A DNA stretch of 64,000 bases from NCBI RefSeq assembly GCF_007745175.1, contig NZ_CP036271.1, forward strand, positions 6,026,314-6,090,313, in the 5' to 3' direction. Below, in pieces: positions 54,000 to 63,825 of the stretch. The notes beneath the pieces are model-generated. The model ran no database searches, had not been told where the DNA came from, and was given only the letters and a program-made list of their open reading frames with translations. Within the stretch, counting starts at the first letter, position 1; each line of letters starts with the position of its first letter. Made by a program: the position numbers and the translations under genes. The stretch comes from Caulifigura coniformis (GTDB taxonomy: Bacteria; Planctomycetota; Planctomycetia; Planctomycetales; Planctomycetaceae).

Positions 54000-55304
54000 T
54001 CAGACCTCGGCGAGGCGTTCGCGGGAGTCGCCGAATTCGTCGAGATGGATGCCGACCTTGTCGAGCAGCGACAGGTAGAGGCTGCACATTCTGCGATTCG
54101 GCTTGTCGAGATAGCTCAGGGTGCGACCGGATTCGAGGCGGCCTCCTGCCGTCCCGAGGACCACGACTGGCAGTTTCGATGCTTCGTGGTTGCCGGTGAG
54201 CATGCTCGAGCAATAGAGGATCATCGAGTTGTCGAGCGCGGTGCGTTCGCCTTCCTGTGTCGCATCGAGCTTGCGGGCGATATAGGCGAGCTGCTCGAGG
54301 AAGAACTGATTCACCTTCAGCCAGTCGGCCGTGTCGCTGTGTGACAGGAGATGGTGAATCATGTAGTCGACGCCGAGATTGGGAAACCGCAGCGACGAGT
54401 GGTCGTTGTTGAGTTTGAGCGTGGTGACGCGGGTGGTATCGGTCTGGAATCCGAGGACGAGGATGTCGCACATGAGACGCATGTGCTCGGCGATATCCTG
54501 CGGGATGCCGTCGGCCGGGCGGGGGATATCGGGGCGTTCGAGCGTCGGCCTCCACCCCTGCATTTCCCCTTTCTTTCCGGCGTTCTCGATGCGCTGTTCG
54601 ACTTCCCGGACCGAGCCGAGGTATTCATCGAGTTTGCGTTGGTCGGACGAGCTGATCCGTCGCCGGACGGCGTGGGCGTCTTCGAGCACGGCATCGAGAA
54701 CGCTCTGGTCGCCCTTCTGGGCTTCGTCCTTGAAGAGTCGGTCGAAGGCGAGGGCGGGGTAGAGTTCGAGCGGGGTCGGGGTCGTCGGCGAGCTCCACGA
54801 AATGTGCGAGCTGTAGATCATCGAATAGTTCTTATGCACCGAGGGGTTGGACGCCTCGCATCCGAGGATGAGACTCGGAACCTTGGTGGAGCGGCCGTGC
54901 CGCTGCGCGACGACCTGATCGATGCTTGTGCCGGAGCGGATTTCGCCGCCGGAGGCGAGCGGAGCGCCGGAGAGCAGGTTCCCCGTCTGTGAGCTGTGGA
55001 TGTTTCCCTTGAGGGCCTCCGCGTTGTAGAGGCCTTCGATGAACAGCAGCCTTTCGCGGAAATCGTTGAGTGGGGCGAGCACCTTTCCGAGCTCCATCTG
55101 TGCTCCGGCTCCGCGGGCCCACCATTCCTTGCTGTGAAATCCGTTCCCGGAGAAGAGGCAGGCGAGCCTGACGGGGGCTTCGCTGCCGGGCTCGCGGCCG
55201 GCCGGGACATCTCCCCAGACGTTGATGGACTCCATCCAGGGGAGAGCCATCGACACGCCAACGCCGCGAAGGAAGGTCCGACGAGAGAAGTGATGGGAAG
55301 TCAT
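54000..55304 (-). CDS. DUF1552 Tat-exported protein
   Basis: The 434-residue product has a twin-arginine signal (SRRTFLRGVGVSMALPWME) and DUF1552 blocks RLACLFSGNGFHSKEWW, TSIDQVVAQRHG and LDNSMILYCSSMLTGNHEAS. DUF1552 proteins are usually encoded directly after a DUF1592-family protein, as here (97 nt from the 1418-residue gene), and may act together in the periplasm. ATG at 55304 has GAGG about 5 nt upstream. Function is unknown. Confidence 0.86.
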   Translation of the reverse strand: MTSHHFSRRTFLRGVGVSMALPWMESINVWGDVPAGREPGSEAPVRLACLFSGNGFHSKEWWARGAGAQMELGKVLAPLNDFRERLLFIEGLYNAEALKGNIHSSQTGNLLSGAPLASGGEIRSGTSIDQVVAQRHGRSTKVPSLILGCEASNPSVHKNYSMIYSSHISWSSPTTPTPLELYPALAFDRLFKDEAQKGDQSVLDAVLEDAHAVRRRISSSDQRKLDEYLGSVREVEQRIENAGKKGEMQGWRPTLERPDIPRPADGIPQDIAEHMRLMCDILVLGFQTDTTRVTTLKLNNDHSSLRFPNLGVDYMIHHLLSHSDTADWLKVNQFFLEQLAYIARKLDATQEGERTALDNSMILYCSSMLTGNHEASKLPVVVLGTAGGRLESGRTLSYLDKPNRRMCSLYLSLLDKVGIHLDEFGDSRERLAEV

Positions 55305-55401
55305 TCGCGCCTCGGGTACGTCTGGATTTGCACAGTCTTCGACAAACCGGGGGAGCTGTCGAGGGAAGAATACCGGGACTTGTTGTTCCGGGCGGGAGAG
55401 G

Positions 55402-58400
55402 TCACGGGGCCGATGCGGCCTCGTCCGATGCTCTCGCGGAGTCCATTCCCCGCCGTTCGCGGAACTGACGACTCTGGACGATTGCCTGGACGGCCGCGGA
55501 CACACGGAAGTCGCTCTTTCTCAGCTCGGCGCACATTTCGGAAATGAGAGGATGATCGGAGAGCTGCACCGACCGGCCGAGAGCGTATCCCAGGAGCTTG
55601 CGACAGAACTGGCGAAGGACGGCATCCTCGCGGTTGACGAGGAGATAACGCGTGAGTCCGCGGACTCCCACCAGTTCCGTGCCGTCGGCCAGTTTGCTGG
55701 TCGTCTCGCCGAGGAGAGCGGGGGAATCGGGCGTGCGGCGTCGGCCGATGCCATCGAAGCCTTCCAGGGCGAAGCCGAACGGATCGATGCGGACGTGGCA
55801 GCGGGCGCAGCGCTCGTCACTGGTGTGCTGCTCAATCAACTGTCGAACGGTGACATCGGCGGCCGGCTGTTCATCCGGGAGGGGCGGGACATCTTTGGGA
55901 GGGCGCGGGAGGCGCTCGCCGAGCAGGACTTCCGAGACCCAGTTTCCACGGAGGATCGGACTCGTTCGGGAGGCCCCGGAATTCTTCGCGAGAGTCGCGG
56001 CCTGCGTGAGGATTCCGCCGCGTCCCCAGGCGTCCGTCGATTCGACTTTCCGCCATTCTGTTTCGGGAACGGTCAAGCCGGCGAAGTTGTAGAAGGCGGC
56101 GAGGCGGCCGTTCACAAACGTGTAGTCGGAGGAGTAGATCTCCGTGACGGGCCGGTTTTCCTGGAACAGGTGGGTGAAGTAGCGGACGACCTCCTGGTAC
56201 ATGTCGCCGCGAAGTTCTTTGAACTCAGGGAAATGACGATCGCTTTTGCCGTCGTCGCGATCGAAGTCGTAGACCTGCAGCCACTGACAGCCGAACTCGG
56301 TGGCGAGTCTCTGGACACGGTCGTCTTTCAGCATCCGCTCCGTCTGGGCCGCCAGGACTTCGGGGTCATGGAGCCGCCCGGCATCGGCGAGGCGGCGCAG
56401 TTCGGCGTCGGGAACGGACGACCAGAGGAAGTAGCTGAGACGCGTGGCGAGCTCATGATCGGTGACGGGTCCTGGCTGATCGCCAGGCGGGGCTGTCTCC
56501 GGGCGATAGAGGAAGGAGGGGGAGGCGAAAACGCGGGCGATGAGGAGCCGGACGGAATCGTCGTGCGCGACGCCTTCGGCACGGAGCCGCGCATCGAGGG
56601 CACGGAAGTTCTCGGAATCGCGGGATGAAAGCGGGCGACGCCAGGCGCGGGACGCCAGCTCGAGGACGGCATCGAGATGGGCCGGCTCCGCATTGGCGAG
56701 CTGCTGACGGAACGCGGCGGCGCGTTCCATCGTTGGCTTGCGGAGCGGTTCAAAGACGGTCGGATCGCCGTCCTGCGTGGCGAACTCCATGAGCTGCTGG
56801 AGGGCATCGACCTGCGTGAGTGGCTCGCGGCTGACGAAGTGCAACTCGGCCCAGAGGGCATCGAGGCGAGACGACTCTTCGTCGCTGAGCATGAGGCGGC
56901 GGAGCGGTTCATCTTCGCGATAGAACTGCGTGAGCGTGACGACTTCATCGACGGGGACGATTTTCGAGTAACAGAGCGCCGGAGGAAAGATGCTCCGAAA
57001 GTCGTCGAACGCCGTTTCAAACCGCGCCCGGGCAATGCTTCCTTCGCTCGTGAGAATGGGGGACGAATGCACCGGGGAACCGGCGCTGGAGGTCCAGACG
57101 CCGGGGTGTTTCGCATCCGCGACTTCTCCGGGCTGCAGTCCGGCCGCGGGGGGTGTCGTCACGATGGCGGTTTGGGCGCTGCCATTCGGTCCGCTGGCTT
57201 CATGCAGCAGGCAGGAAGCGACCAGTTCCGCACCATTGGCGAGTTCGGCAGGGATGCGGACTTCAAGAACGGACGGGGCGCGAATGCAGAGGCTCGCGGC
57301 ATCGATGGGTGAGCCATCGACATGCTGGCCAAATAACGCGGGATCGAGACCGATCGCGGAGTCGCCTGCGGCGGGCGGACTGGCGTCGCCCGGGACTTTC
57401 CGGGCATTCAGCAAGTTCCTCAACAGCGAGCCATTCAGCGACGTGAGCTCGCGCGCGAGCAGGGCGTCCGGGGAGTCGTTCGGAACTCCGGCGGCACGGG
57501 CGGTGAGCAGGTTCTGCAGGTCGGTGGCCTTCGACTTCCGCAGGTCCAGGTCTGAGGTTGTGAGCCAGGACGAGAGGATTGAACCTGCCGGGATCACGCC
57601 GCCCTGTTTCGAAACGGGTTCGCCGAAGAAGTGCCAGACACCCGGGTGGCCCTGACGATCGCTGTGGGGGTTGGCCGCGAGGATGTCGGACGAGACGTCG
57701 TTGGAGAGGTTCCATTCGGCGCCGGCGGAGGTGATGGTGAGGTCGACGTTCGTCAGGTCGCAGGAGTGGTTTCCCTCCCGCGGCGCGATGACGAGCGCGA
57801 CGAAGTCGCCCGGCCTGATTGGCAGCCTCTCGAACGGGCCGATCGCCGCGGGAGTCGCTCCTCTCGAAGTTCCCTCCGCGAGCCGCTGCACGCTTTTTCC
57901 TCGCCGGACTTCCAGCTGCCAGTGGATGCCGTTGCCGCATTCAGGATGGGCGTCCTGAACGCGAGCGGAAATTCGCGCATCGCCCAGCACGGGGCTCATC
58001 CAGCCGACCGTCACCTGCACTGTCGGTGCGGGGTGGACCGCAACACTGTGGGCCGGCATGTTCCCCGGTACGCGGACATGCTGGCCGGAGGCATTCGCCA
58101 GGACGCTCAAGGCGTTGTCTCCGCCCCAGCCCTGAATGAAGCCGTGCCCCCCCACCGACTCGATTTTGTGGCCCAATGGCGTCCCGACGCCTGCGGGCGA
58201 CCCGATCCCGAGGAAGTCGAGCCAGGCTGCAAGGAGCGAAGTGTCGACCTTGTGTTTCGCGGCGAGGGAAGGAACATCCACCTGCTCCCGGGCGGATGCT
58301 TCTCCGGCGGCTTCGAGGCAGCGGGCAGTGCTTTCGATGAGTTCTTCGCGCCGGCGGGTGAGTCTGGCCGTGGTGGCCCGGAGATCCTTGAGGAGAATCT

Positions 58401-59658
58401 CGTCGCGTCCGGGGGCGACCAGCCGCGGGCGTTCCCAGACGACAAAGTCGCCGTCGCCTGAGTCCCCGGCGTCCGACGTGGAGAGATAGACCACGACCTC
58501 TCCCTTTCCATCCGGGACGACGAGCTTGTGGCGAAGTTCGTGTCGCGCGACGAGCGGGCTGAGGGGCTCCATCCAGGCCTTCGGGCCGCCGGTCTTGCCG
58601 ATGTGGCCGACGGTGGTGAAGCGAAACAGGGCACGCTGCCAGCGGGAGACCTCGTGAACGAGATCGGTCGCGTTGGCGGGCGTGGCCGCGTGCCACTTTG
58701 TCCGGAGGTCGTTCAGGAGCTGGGAAGGGGGCTGGGCGGTGTCGTCGTTCAAATGGCCCCAGAGCGTTCCGAGGTACTTCGGGCTGAGTCGACGTTCCCG
58801 GGCGACTTCGGCGATCGACTTGCGGCCGGCTCGCAGGGCATCCCGTTCCTGCAGGGTGGCAGCGAGATAGGCCTCAATGGGCAGGCGTCCGCCGGCGTTC
58901 GTCTGGAGGGCGATTCCCTGCAGGCTGATGGCGGTGGCGCCCTTGGCCTCGGTGTATCGATCGTAGATCTGATGAATGGCCGCGAGGGTTTCTTCGGTCC
59001 AGTCGCGCGGGGTGACGGAAGGGGAGAATCGGATGCCGCCCGGCAGAAGGACGGCGTGGCTGGCGATGTCCTTCCCTGCGTCGAGGTATTTCTGGAGGAG
59101 GGCGGGCGACATGGCCATCGCGGCGCCGGCGTTGGTGAAGCCCTCTCCGGCGGCTCCGTCGGCCGGGAATTCGCGCGCGGGTTCCAGCGGCGCGCCGGTG
59201 AGGTCGCGCACGGTGTAGGTGTATTCGGCGTTGGTGAGGCGGCGGAGGACGACGGGGCCGGGGTCGCCGGCGTTGGCACGGGCTTCGGCTCCCAGATAGC
59301 GCTCGATCCAGTTTCGCAGTTCGCGTCGCTCGGCCGTCGTCGGTTGGTCGGCGTCTTTGGGGGGCATCTCGCCGTTATCGAGCATCTCGGCGACTTTCTG
59401 CCAGACGGCAGGAGCTTGCCGGACATGCTCGAACTGCGTGAACTGTTCGAGGTCGAGTTCGCCCTGTTTGTCGGCCGCGGAATGGCAGTCGATGCAGTAG
59501 CGTTTGAGGAGGGAGTGCGTCGTTCGCTGATACTCCTCCTGCAGCCGGGGAAACGAGGTTTCGTCAGCGATCGTCCGTCCGCCGGTGAGTGCGGCGACGA
59601 AGCCAATAAGGACCGCCAGCATTCGACTCAAGGACGCCGCGGGAACGTTGTGTCGCAC
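55402..59658 (-). CDS. DUF1592/1588-family giant PSCyt-type protein (1418 residues)
   Basis: The 1418-residue exported protein has an N-terminal CxxCH (KRYCIDCHSAADKQGELDLE), then DUF1587 (LRRLTNAEYTYTVRDLTG, residues about 140-190), and a long mid-region (about 200-1000). The canonical DUF1595/DUF1592 follows (RAWRRPLSSRDSENFRALD, DHELATRLSYFLWSSVPDAE). The DUF1588 haem-type motif CARCHVRIDPFGFALEGFDG comes next, then DUF1585 near the C-terminus. Typical members are about 750-900 residues, so the mid-region is an unusual insertion of beta-rich modules. It probably forms a unit with DUF1552 downstream. M1 at 59658 or M13 at 59622 can start. Confidence 0.88.
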   Translation of the reverse strand: MRHNVPAASLSRMLAVLIGFVAALTGGRTIADETSFPRLQEEYQRTTHSLLKRYCIDCHSAADKQGELDLEQFTQFEHVRQAPAVWQKVAEMLDNGEMPPKDADQPTTAERRELRNWIERYLGAEARANAGDPGPVVLRRLTNAEYTYTVRDLTGAPLEPAREFPADGAAGEGFTNAGAAMAMSPALLQKYLDAGKDIASHAVLLPGGIRFSPSVTPRDWTEETLAAIHQIYDRYTEAKGATAISLQGIALQTNAGGRLPIEAYLAATLQERDALRAGRKSIAEVARERRLSPKYLGTLWGHLNDDTAQPPSQLLNDLRTKWHAATPANATDLVHEVSRWQRALFRFTTVGHIGKTGGPKAWMEPLSPLVARHELRHKLVVPDGKGEVVVYLSTSDAGDSGDGDFVVWERPRLVAPGRDEILLKDLRATTARLTRRREELIESTARCLEAAGEASAREQVDVPSLAAKHKVDTSLLAAWLDFLGIGSPAGVGTPLGHKIESVGGHGFIQGWGGDNALSVLANASGQHVRVPGNMPAHSVAVHPAPTVQVTVGWMSPVLGDARISARVQDAHPECGNGIHWQLEVRRGKSVQRLAEGTSRGATPAAIGPFERLPIRPGDFVALVIAPREGNHSCDLTNVDLTITSAGAEWNLSNDVSSDILAANPHSDRQGHPGVWHFFGEPVSKQGGVIPAGSILSSWLTTSDLDLRKSKATDLQNLLTARAAGVPNDSPDALLARELTSLNGSLLRNLLNARKVPGDASPPAAGDSAIGLDPALFGQHVDGSPIDAASLCIRAPSVLEVRIPAELANGAELVASCLLHEASGPNGSAQTAIVTTPPAAGLQPGEVADAKHPGVWTSSAGSPVHSSPILTSEGSIARARFETAFDDFRSIFPPALCYSKIVPVDEVVTLTQFYREDEPLRRLMLSDEESSRLDALWAELHFVSREPLTQVDALQQLMEFATQDGDPTVFEPLRKPTMERAAAFRQQLANAEPAHLDAVLELASRAWRRPLSSRDSENFRALDARLRAEGVAHDDSVRLLIARVFASPSFLYRPETAPPGDQPGPVTDHELATRLSYFLWSSVPDAELRRLADAGRLHDPEVLAAQTERMLKDDRVQRLATEFGCQWLQVYDFDRDDGKSDRHFPEFKELRGDMYQEVVRYFTHLFQENRPVTEIYSSDYTFVNGRLAAFYNFAGLTVPETEWRKVESTDAWGRGGILTQAATLAKNSGASRTSPILRGNWVSEVLLGERLPRPPKDVPPLPDEQPAADVTVRQLIEQHTSDERCARCHVRIDPFGFALEGFDGIGRRRTPDSPALLGETTSKLADGTELVGVRGLTRYLLVNREDAVLRQFCRKLLGYALGRSVQLSDHPLISEMCAELRKSDFRVSAAVQAIVQSRQFRERRGMDSARASDEAASAP

Positions 59659-59810
59659 TCTGGGCCTCGAAACGTGTGCAGTGCAGAAGGCTTCTCACGA
59701 CCGGATCGACGCCTCGGCAGTTCCACCGGAGCACCGGGATCGATCCTATCGCGATCCTCGGCGACTCTCCACGTGTGGTCGCGGCCAGCGTGGGGTGGCG
59801 TGGCCCAATG

Positions 59811-59846
59811 ACGACGGCACGGCGCCTGATGACGCCGTGCCGTCGT
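59811..59846. terminator. Hairpin downstream of the DegT-like gene
   Basis: A perfect 14-bp stem (59811-59824 with 59833-59846) with an 8-nt loop lies 27 nt past the leftward stop at 59874. There is no T-run. Confidence 0.6.
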
Positions 59847-59873
59847 TGATTTCGGGGCTCGCTGGAGGCGGGC

Positions 59874-61205
59874 TTATGCCTTGGCGATGGCCGAGGCGTG
59901 CTGCTTGATGCGGCGGACGGCGTCGCCGATGCGGTCCATTTCGCTGCGGTCGGCGAGGAGAACGTTCTGCGTCAGCCAGATCGCGGTTTCGATCATGCGG
60001 TCGTTGGCCGGAAGGACGTTTTCCTCGCGCCATTTTTTCAGACGCTGGTCGCCGTAGATCCGCTTGTAGTGGCGGGAGGCGAGCATTTTCTCGACCCACG
60101 GGGCCTTGTTGAGGGCTGCGTATCCGCCGGACGCGGGGACGCCTTCGGCGCCGAGGGCCTTCAGGAATGTCGCCTTCTTCATGCCGGCGAACTGGGCGGG
60201 ATCGTAGTCGAAGACATACAGGTGGTAGCCGTTCCGGGTATTGCCGGGAACGGTCTTCTTGGCTCCGACGCCGCCGATCTCCTGGAGCAGCCGGGAGAGG
60301 TATTCCGCATTGCCTTCACGAATGCGTGACTGTTCATCAAGGCGTTTGAGCTGCTCGACCAGAATGGCGCCCTGGAAGTTGGTCAGACGGAAGTTGCCGC
60401 CGCCCGCGGTGAACTTGCCGTCGGTCGGGACCTTGCCGCCTCCCTGGTTCTGGTAGGCGTTGGCCCGGGCGTAGATGTCGGCCCGGGGCGTGACCATTGC
60501 GCCGCCTTCGCCGCTGGTGATGTTCTTGGAGTTCTGGAAGCTGTAGCAGCCGGCGTCGCCGAGAGTTCCCAGTCGCTTGCCTTTCCATTCGCCGGTGTGG
60601 GTCTGGCAGGAGTCTTCGACGACGTTGAGGTTCTTCTCCTTCGCGATGGCGAGGAGCTGGTCCATATCGCAGCAGCCGCCGCCGAGGTGGACGGGGACGA
60701 CGCAGCGGGTGTCGCCGTTGACGCGTTCGGCGATCTTCGAGGGATCGATCTGGGCGGTCGTTTCGTCGGTGTCGACGAAGACGGGGAGGGCGTGATGGAG
60801 CATCACGGCGTTGATCGTCGCGATGAACGTATAGGGCGGGACGATGACTTCGTCGCCGGGGCCGATTTCGAGCGAGGCGAAGGCCGTGACGAGGGACGTG
60901 GTGCCGCTGCTGGTGGCCTGACAGTGCGCGACGCCGAGCGTTTTGGCCCAGGCGGCCTCGAAGGCGTCGACGGTCCCCTTGCTGCCGGCGTAGCGATACC
61001 AGTCGCCGGAATCGAGGACTTTGGCGACGCCGTCACGTTCGCCAGCGCCGATGACGGGCCAACCTGGCCAGGAGGCTTTGGCGATGGGCGTGCCGCCAAG
61101 GATGGCGGGCTTGTCGTTGGCGGCGAGCGCCAGTTTGGGGGCGAACAGGAAGCCGGCCGCACTGAGGGCGGCCTGTTGGTTGAAAGCGCGGCGCGAAGAT
61201 TCCAC
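59874..61205 (-). CDS. Tat-exported DegT/DnrJ/EryC1-type PLP aminotransferase
   Basis: The 443-residue product is a PLP-dependent fold-type I enzyme of the sugar-aminotransferase (DegT) family: the cofactor Lys227 in CYSFQNSKNITSGEGG, DEVIVPPYTFIATINAV, VEDSCQTHTG and the C-terminal NVLLADRSEMDRIGDAV. Canonical family members are cytoplasmic. Here GTG at 61205 (CGGAG 5 nt upstream) begins VESSRRAFNQQAALSAAGFL, a twin-arginine signal peptide, suggesting export of a folded, cofactor-loaded protein. A longer reading start at 61298 would push the signal inside. It is preceded by two lipoprotein genes on the same strand. Confidence 0.85.
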   Translation of the reverse strand: MESSRRAFNQQAALSAAGFLFAPKLALAANDKPAILGGTPIAKASWPGWPVIGAGERDGVAKVLDSGDWYRYAGSKGTVDAFEAAWAKTLGVAHCQATSSGTTSLVTAFASLEIGPGDEVIVPPYTFIATINAVMLHHALPVFVDTDETTAQIDPSKIAERVNGDTRCVVPVHLGGGCCDMDQLLAIAKEKNLNVVEDSCQTHTGEWKGKRLGTLGDAGCYSFQNSKNITSGEGGAMVTPRADIYARANAYQNQGGGKVPTDGKFTAGGGNFRLTNFQGAILVEQLKRLDEQSRIREGNAEYLSRLLQEIGGVGAKKTVPGNTRNGYHLYVFDYDPAQFAGMKKATFLKALGAEGVPASGGYAALNKAPWVEKMLASRHYKRIYGDQRLKKWREENVLPANDRMIETAIWLTQNVLLADRSEMDRIGDAVRRIKQHASAIAKA

Positions 61206-61263
61206 ATCGACTCCGAGGAATTGCAGTAGGTGAGGGTTGCAGAACGGGTTGAGCCAACGGCCT

Positions 61264-61764
61264 TTACGGTGAAGAAGATTCTGAATCCAGAGATTCAAGT
61301 TCGCCAGTCAACTCGTTGGAATTGCGGGTGTAGCCACGATCGGGCGAATCGGCTTCGGACATCACGATCGAGTATTTCGTTACGGCCTTCGGGTCTCCGA
61401 CCTGGACGGCCGTCTTGATGACGCCTTCCGGTTTGAGTTCCCAGCCTTCCATCGCCTTCTGGCCCCGTTCGTTCGTGCCGGGAAACGACATCTCGAGCAG
61501 GTAAGTTTTGACTGGCGAGCCAGATGTAAATCTGTAGTGGAATTCAATCTTGATGAGGTTGTCGTCGCCGGGAGTGACTTTCGGATCGCTGAGCTCGACG
61601 ACACCTGGTTCGGACTTTGTCTCCGTGGCGGTGATTGCCGGCGGGCCTGAAGGGGGCGATTTCGCCTGAGGATTGCAGCCGGGAAGGTAGGCTGCGACCG
61701 TAAGGCACCAGAGGAGCTTGGAGTTGCGGTGGTTCACGACCGGTCCGGTAAGAGGGCGCGGCAA
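61264..61764 (-). CDS. Lipoprotein of unknown function
   Basis: The 166-residue product has a lipobox (AAYLPGC, Cys30) following SKLLWCLTVAAYLPGC. The mature domain is beta-rich (NLIKIEFHYRFTSGSPVKTY, LLEMSFPGTNERGQ) with no recognised family. The start is uncertain: the 61764 TTG and a GTG at 61737 both lack a strong Shine-Dalgarno. Its stop lies 58 nt before the DegT-type start on the same strand, consistent with co-transcription. Confidence 0.6.
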   Translation of the reverse strand: MPRPLTGPVVNHRNSKLLWCLTVAAYLPGCNPQAKSPPSGPPAITATETKSEPGVVELSDPKVTPGDDNLIKIEFHYRFTSGSPVKTYLLEMSFPGTNERGQKAMEGWELKPEGVIKTAVQVGDPKAVTKYSIVMSEADSPDRGYTRNSNELTGELESLDSESSSP

Positions 61765-61799
61765 CGATCAAGGACTAAATCCATCCCGGCGAGTCGAGA

Positions 61800-62264
61800 T
61801 CAAGACTTTGGTTTTCGTTCGATCAATTTGACCGGAATGTCGACCTTTACTTCCCCGCCTTCTTTCGGGATCGAAACCTTCAGTGGAGATGCGGCCCCGG
61901 AGTATGGGCCTGGCACGGTCTCGCGGGCGTTGGGGTGATCTGCCTGGGTTGCTTCAGGCGACAGGACGGTTCCATCTGGATCGGCGAGCCGGCTGACGGA
62001 AACTGAATACTCTCCAGGAGGAATTCCGGCGTCGTCCTGGCGCGAGCTGACAACCTGAAATTTGCCATCCGGCCCAGAGATGCCGATTGCTCCCAGCCCC
62101 TGCGTCCCCTTGGCGGGAGTGAATACGACGCTGGCGCCTGCGAGCGGAGTCCCCTGGACGGTCAGAAGTCCGGTGATGGGGGCCCGTTCAAGTCCATCGT
62201 GTTGACTGCAGCCGGCAATCAGTGCGAAGCACGCAACAATGGTCAGCGATTTGAGGCCGTTCAT
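61800..62264 (-). CDS. Carboxypeptidase-regulatory-like lipoprotein
   Basis: The 154-residue product has the lipoprotein signal SLTIVACFALIAGC. The domain (APITGLLTVQGTPLAGASVV, FTPAKGTQGLGAIGISGPDG, GIPPGEYSVSVSRL) is a transthyretin-like/carboxypeptidase regulatory beta-sandwich, often found after DUF1559 genes in planctomycetes. ATG at 62264 is chosen as the start of a normal signal peptide. Small gaps with the DUF1559 gene upstream (103 bp) suggest a shared operon. Confidence 0.78.
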   Translation of the reverse strand: MNGLKSLTIVACFALIAGCSQHDGLERAPITGLLTVQGTPLAGASVVFTPAKGTQGLGAIGISGPDGKFQVVSSRQDDAGIPPGEYSVSVSRLADPDGTVLSPEATQADHPNARETVPGPYSGAASPLKVSIPKEGGEVKVDIPVKLIERKPKS

Positions 62265-62367
62265 ACGGTGGGAACCAGCGGAATGTGTCAGGGAAGGAGA
62301 AAATGGGGAACGCTCCACGGCGGGATTGATCCGCGGCGGAGCGTGCCGTCCAAGCTCGCACTGAGAG

Positions 62368-63381
62368 TCAGAACTCGCCGATTGTCTGGTTGTCACCGGC
62401 GCGGCAAAGCCAGGTCAATGTCGAGACGTCGATATTCTCTGACAGGAATCGGACCGTGCCATCGCCCAGGACGACGTGAGCGCCGCCGGTGTGGAGGCTG
62501 GCGCAGTTGTACCAGCTGGCGCGGCGACCTGGCGTCTTGTTGAGGGCGCTCGTGTTGTTGTTGTAGTTCCAGACGTTGATGCCAGTTGCAGGGAACGTCG
62601 TGTTGAACCGTCCGACGGGATCGATACCAGTGGAGACCCATCCGCCGAAGAGCCAAGCGGATGTCCGCCCGTTGAAGGTGAGGAGGGTCTGCTCCGCCAT
62701 GAGTATCGTGTTGCTCATTCCGTCGACTGCATCACGGAACCTGCAGTAGCTGTTCTCGCCAAACATATAGCGAGTGTCTGGCGTGCTTGTGCGGTGGTTG
62801 TTGAAGCGACTGAGAGTTGCCGCTGGTGAACAGAAGTCGTATGAGGTCTTGGCGTAATTCAGCGTTGTGTCGACGCCGAGATCGGGGCTGTAAACCGCAG
62901 CCGGGCCCTCCGTCGGCGGGCCGCTATCGGACGGGCAGAGGAAGGCCTGGAGGATCGTCGAGGAAAGCCTGGCGTGGCCGGACGCGATTGCGTCTGGCTT
63001 CGCAGTTGGCGAACCGTTCGTCACGTAGTTGCCGAAGGCCGAGCCCTGTTGGAGCTGGTTGTAAAGCGGCGACTGATCGATGAATGGCAAGAGAAGTGAG
63101 AGCCCGTGGCCGTTCCGGGTGATTGGATCGGGAAGGTTCGGCGCGGCGGCACTCTGGCAGTAGCCAAGGCTCATGCGGCCGGCGGGTACAGTGCCGTGGG
63201 TACTCTCGTAGTTGTGAATCGACAGTCCCAGCTGTTTCAGATTGTTCTTGCACTGGGTTCGCCGGGCAGCCTCGCGGGCCTGCTGGACGGCGGGGAGGAG
63301 AAGGGCGATCAGGATGGCGATGATCGCGATGACGACGAGCAGTTCGATCAACGTAAAGGCAGCACGATTCGCAGGTCGCAT
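62368..63381 (-). CDS. DUF1559 domain protein, fourth copy
   Basis: The 337-residue product has the leader [20 protein letters not shown] (Ala-Phe instead of the usual Gly-Phe at the cleavage site) and [20 protein letters not shown], with C-terminal [24 protein letters not shown] lies 6 nt before the ATG at 63381, which fixes the start. The two lipoprotein genes and DegT-type gene follow on the same strand and may form a cluster. Its upstream region leads into repeat copy C. Confidence 0.88.
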   Translation of the reverse strand: MRPANRAAFTLIELLVVIAIIAILIALLLPAVQQAREAARRTQCKNNLKQLGLSIHNYESTHGTVPAGRMSLGYCQSAAAPNLPDPITRNGHGLSLLLPFIDQSPLYNQLQQGSAFGNYVTNGSPTAKPDAIASGHARLSSTILQAFLCPSDSGPPTEGPAAVYSPDLGVDTTLNYAKTSYDFCSPAATLSRFNNHRTSTPDTRYMFGENSYCRFRDAVDGMSNTILMAEQTLLTFNGRTSAWLFGGWVSTGIDPVGRFNTTFPATGINVWNYNNNTSALNKTPGRRASWYNCASLHTGGAHVVLGDGTVRFLSENIDVSTLTWLCRAGDNQTIGEF

Positions 63382-63825
63382 AGTAGACCTCGTAGAGAAG
63401 GGAAGAACAGCTACCGAATGGCAAACTCCCCCGACAGCGATGGACGAATGTCCGATGCGGATTGGCACCCTCGACAATACCCGCTGGACGGTCGACTTCT
63501 ACTGGAGGAAAAACAAATGACTTGTGGTTTCTGGAAAAGCCCCACTTTTTTCAGGTGTCGCAATCACGACGCTCGGTGACGCGTTCCCTGCATCGAGTGG
63601 CTTCCGGGTGTGCGTAGAGAGAGCGCATCTGTGCACAACAACCCGGAATCGCAGGACACATGTTTCGGCAGCTAAACCGGGGCAACAGGCGTGATTTGGC
63701 TGTGAATGGGAACCGAGGACCCCGCTCCACTACCTCGTCAGCAATCGGCGGGCCAGCGGCGACGAGGGACCTGAAGTTCCGCGAGCGGCGCGTTGCGGAG
63801 CGCATTCAGAGAGACCGCCAGCGCA
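63382..63825. other. 444-bp upstream region of a DUF1559 gene
   Basis: No gene is supported. It carries the promoter region for the leftward DUF1559 gene and leads into repeat copy C. No hexamers were assigned. Confidence 0.45.

Noticed and set aside
58528-59811. 427-codon plus-strand frame opposite the DUF1592 gene
   Set aside because: Antisense to a gene with clear domains; no motif seen.
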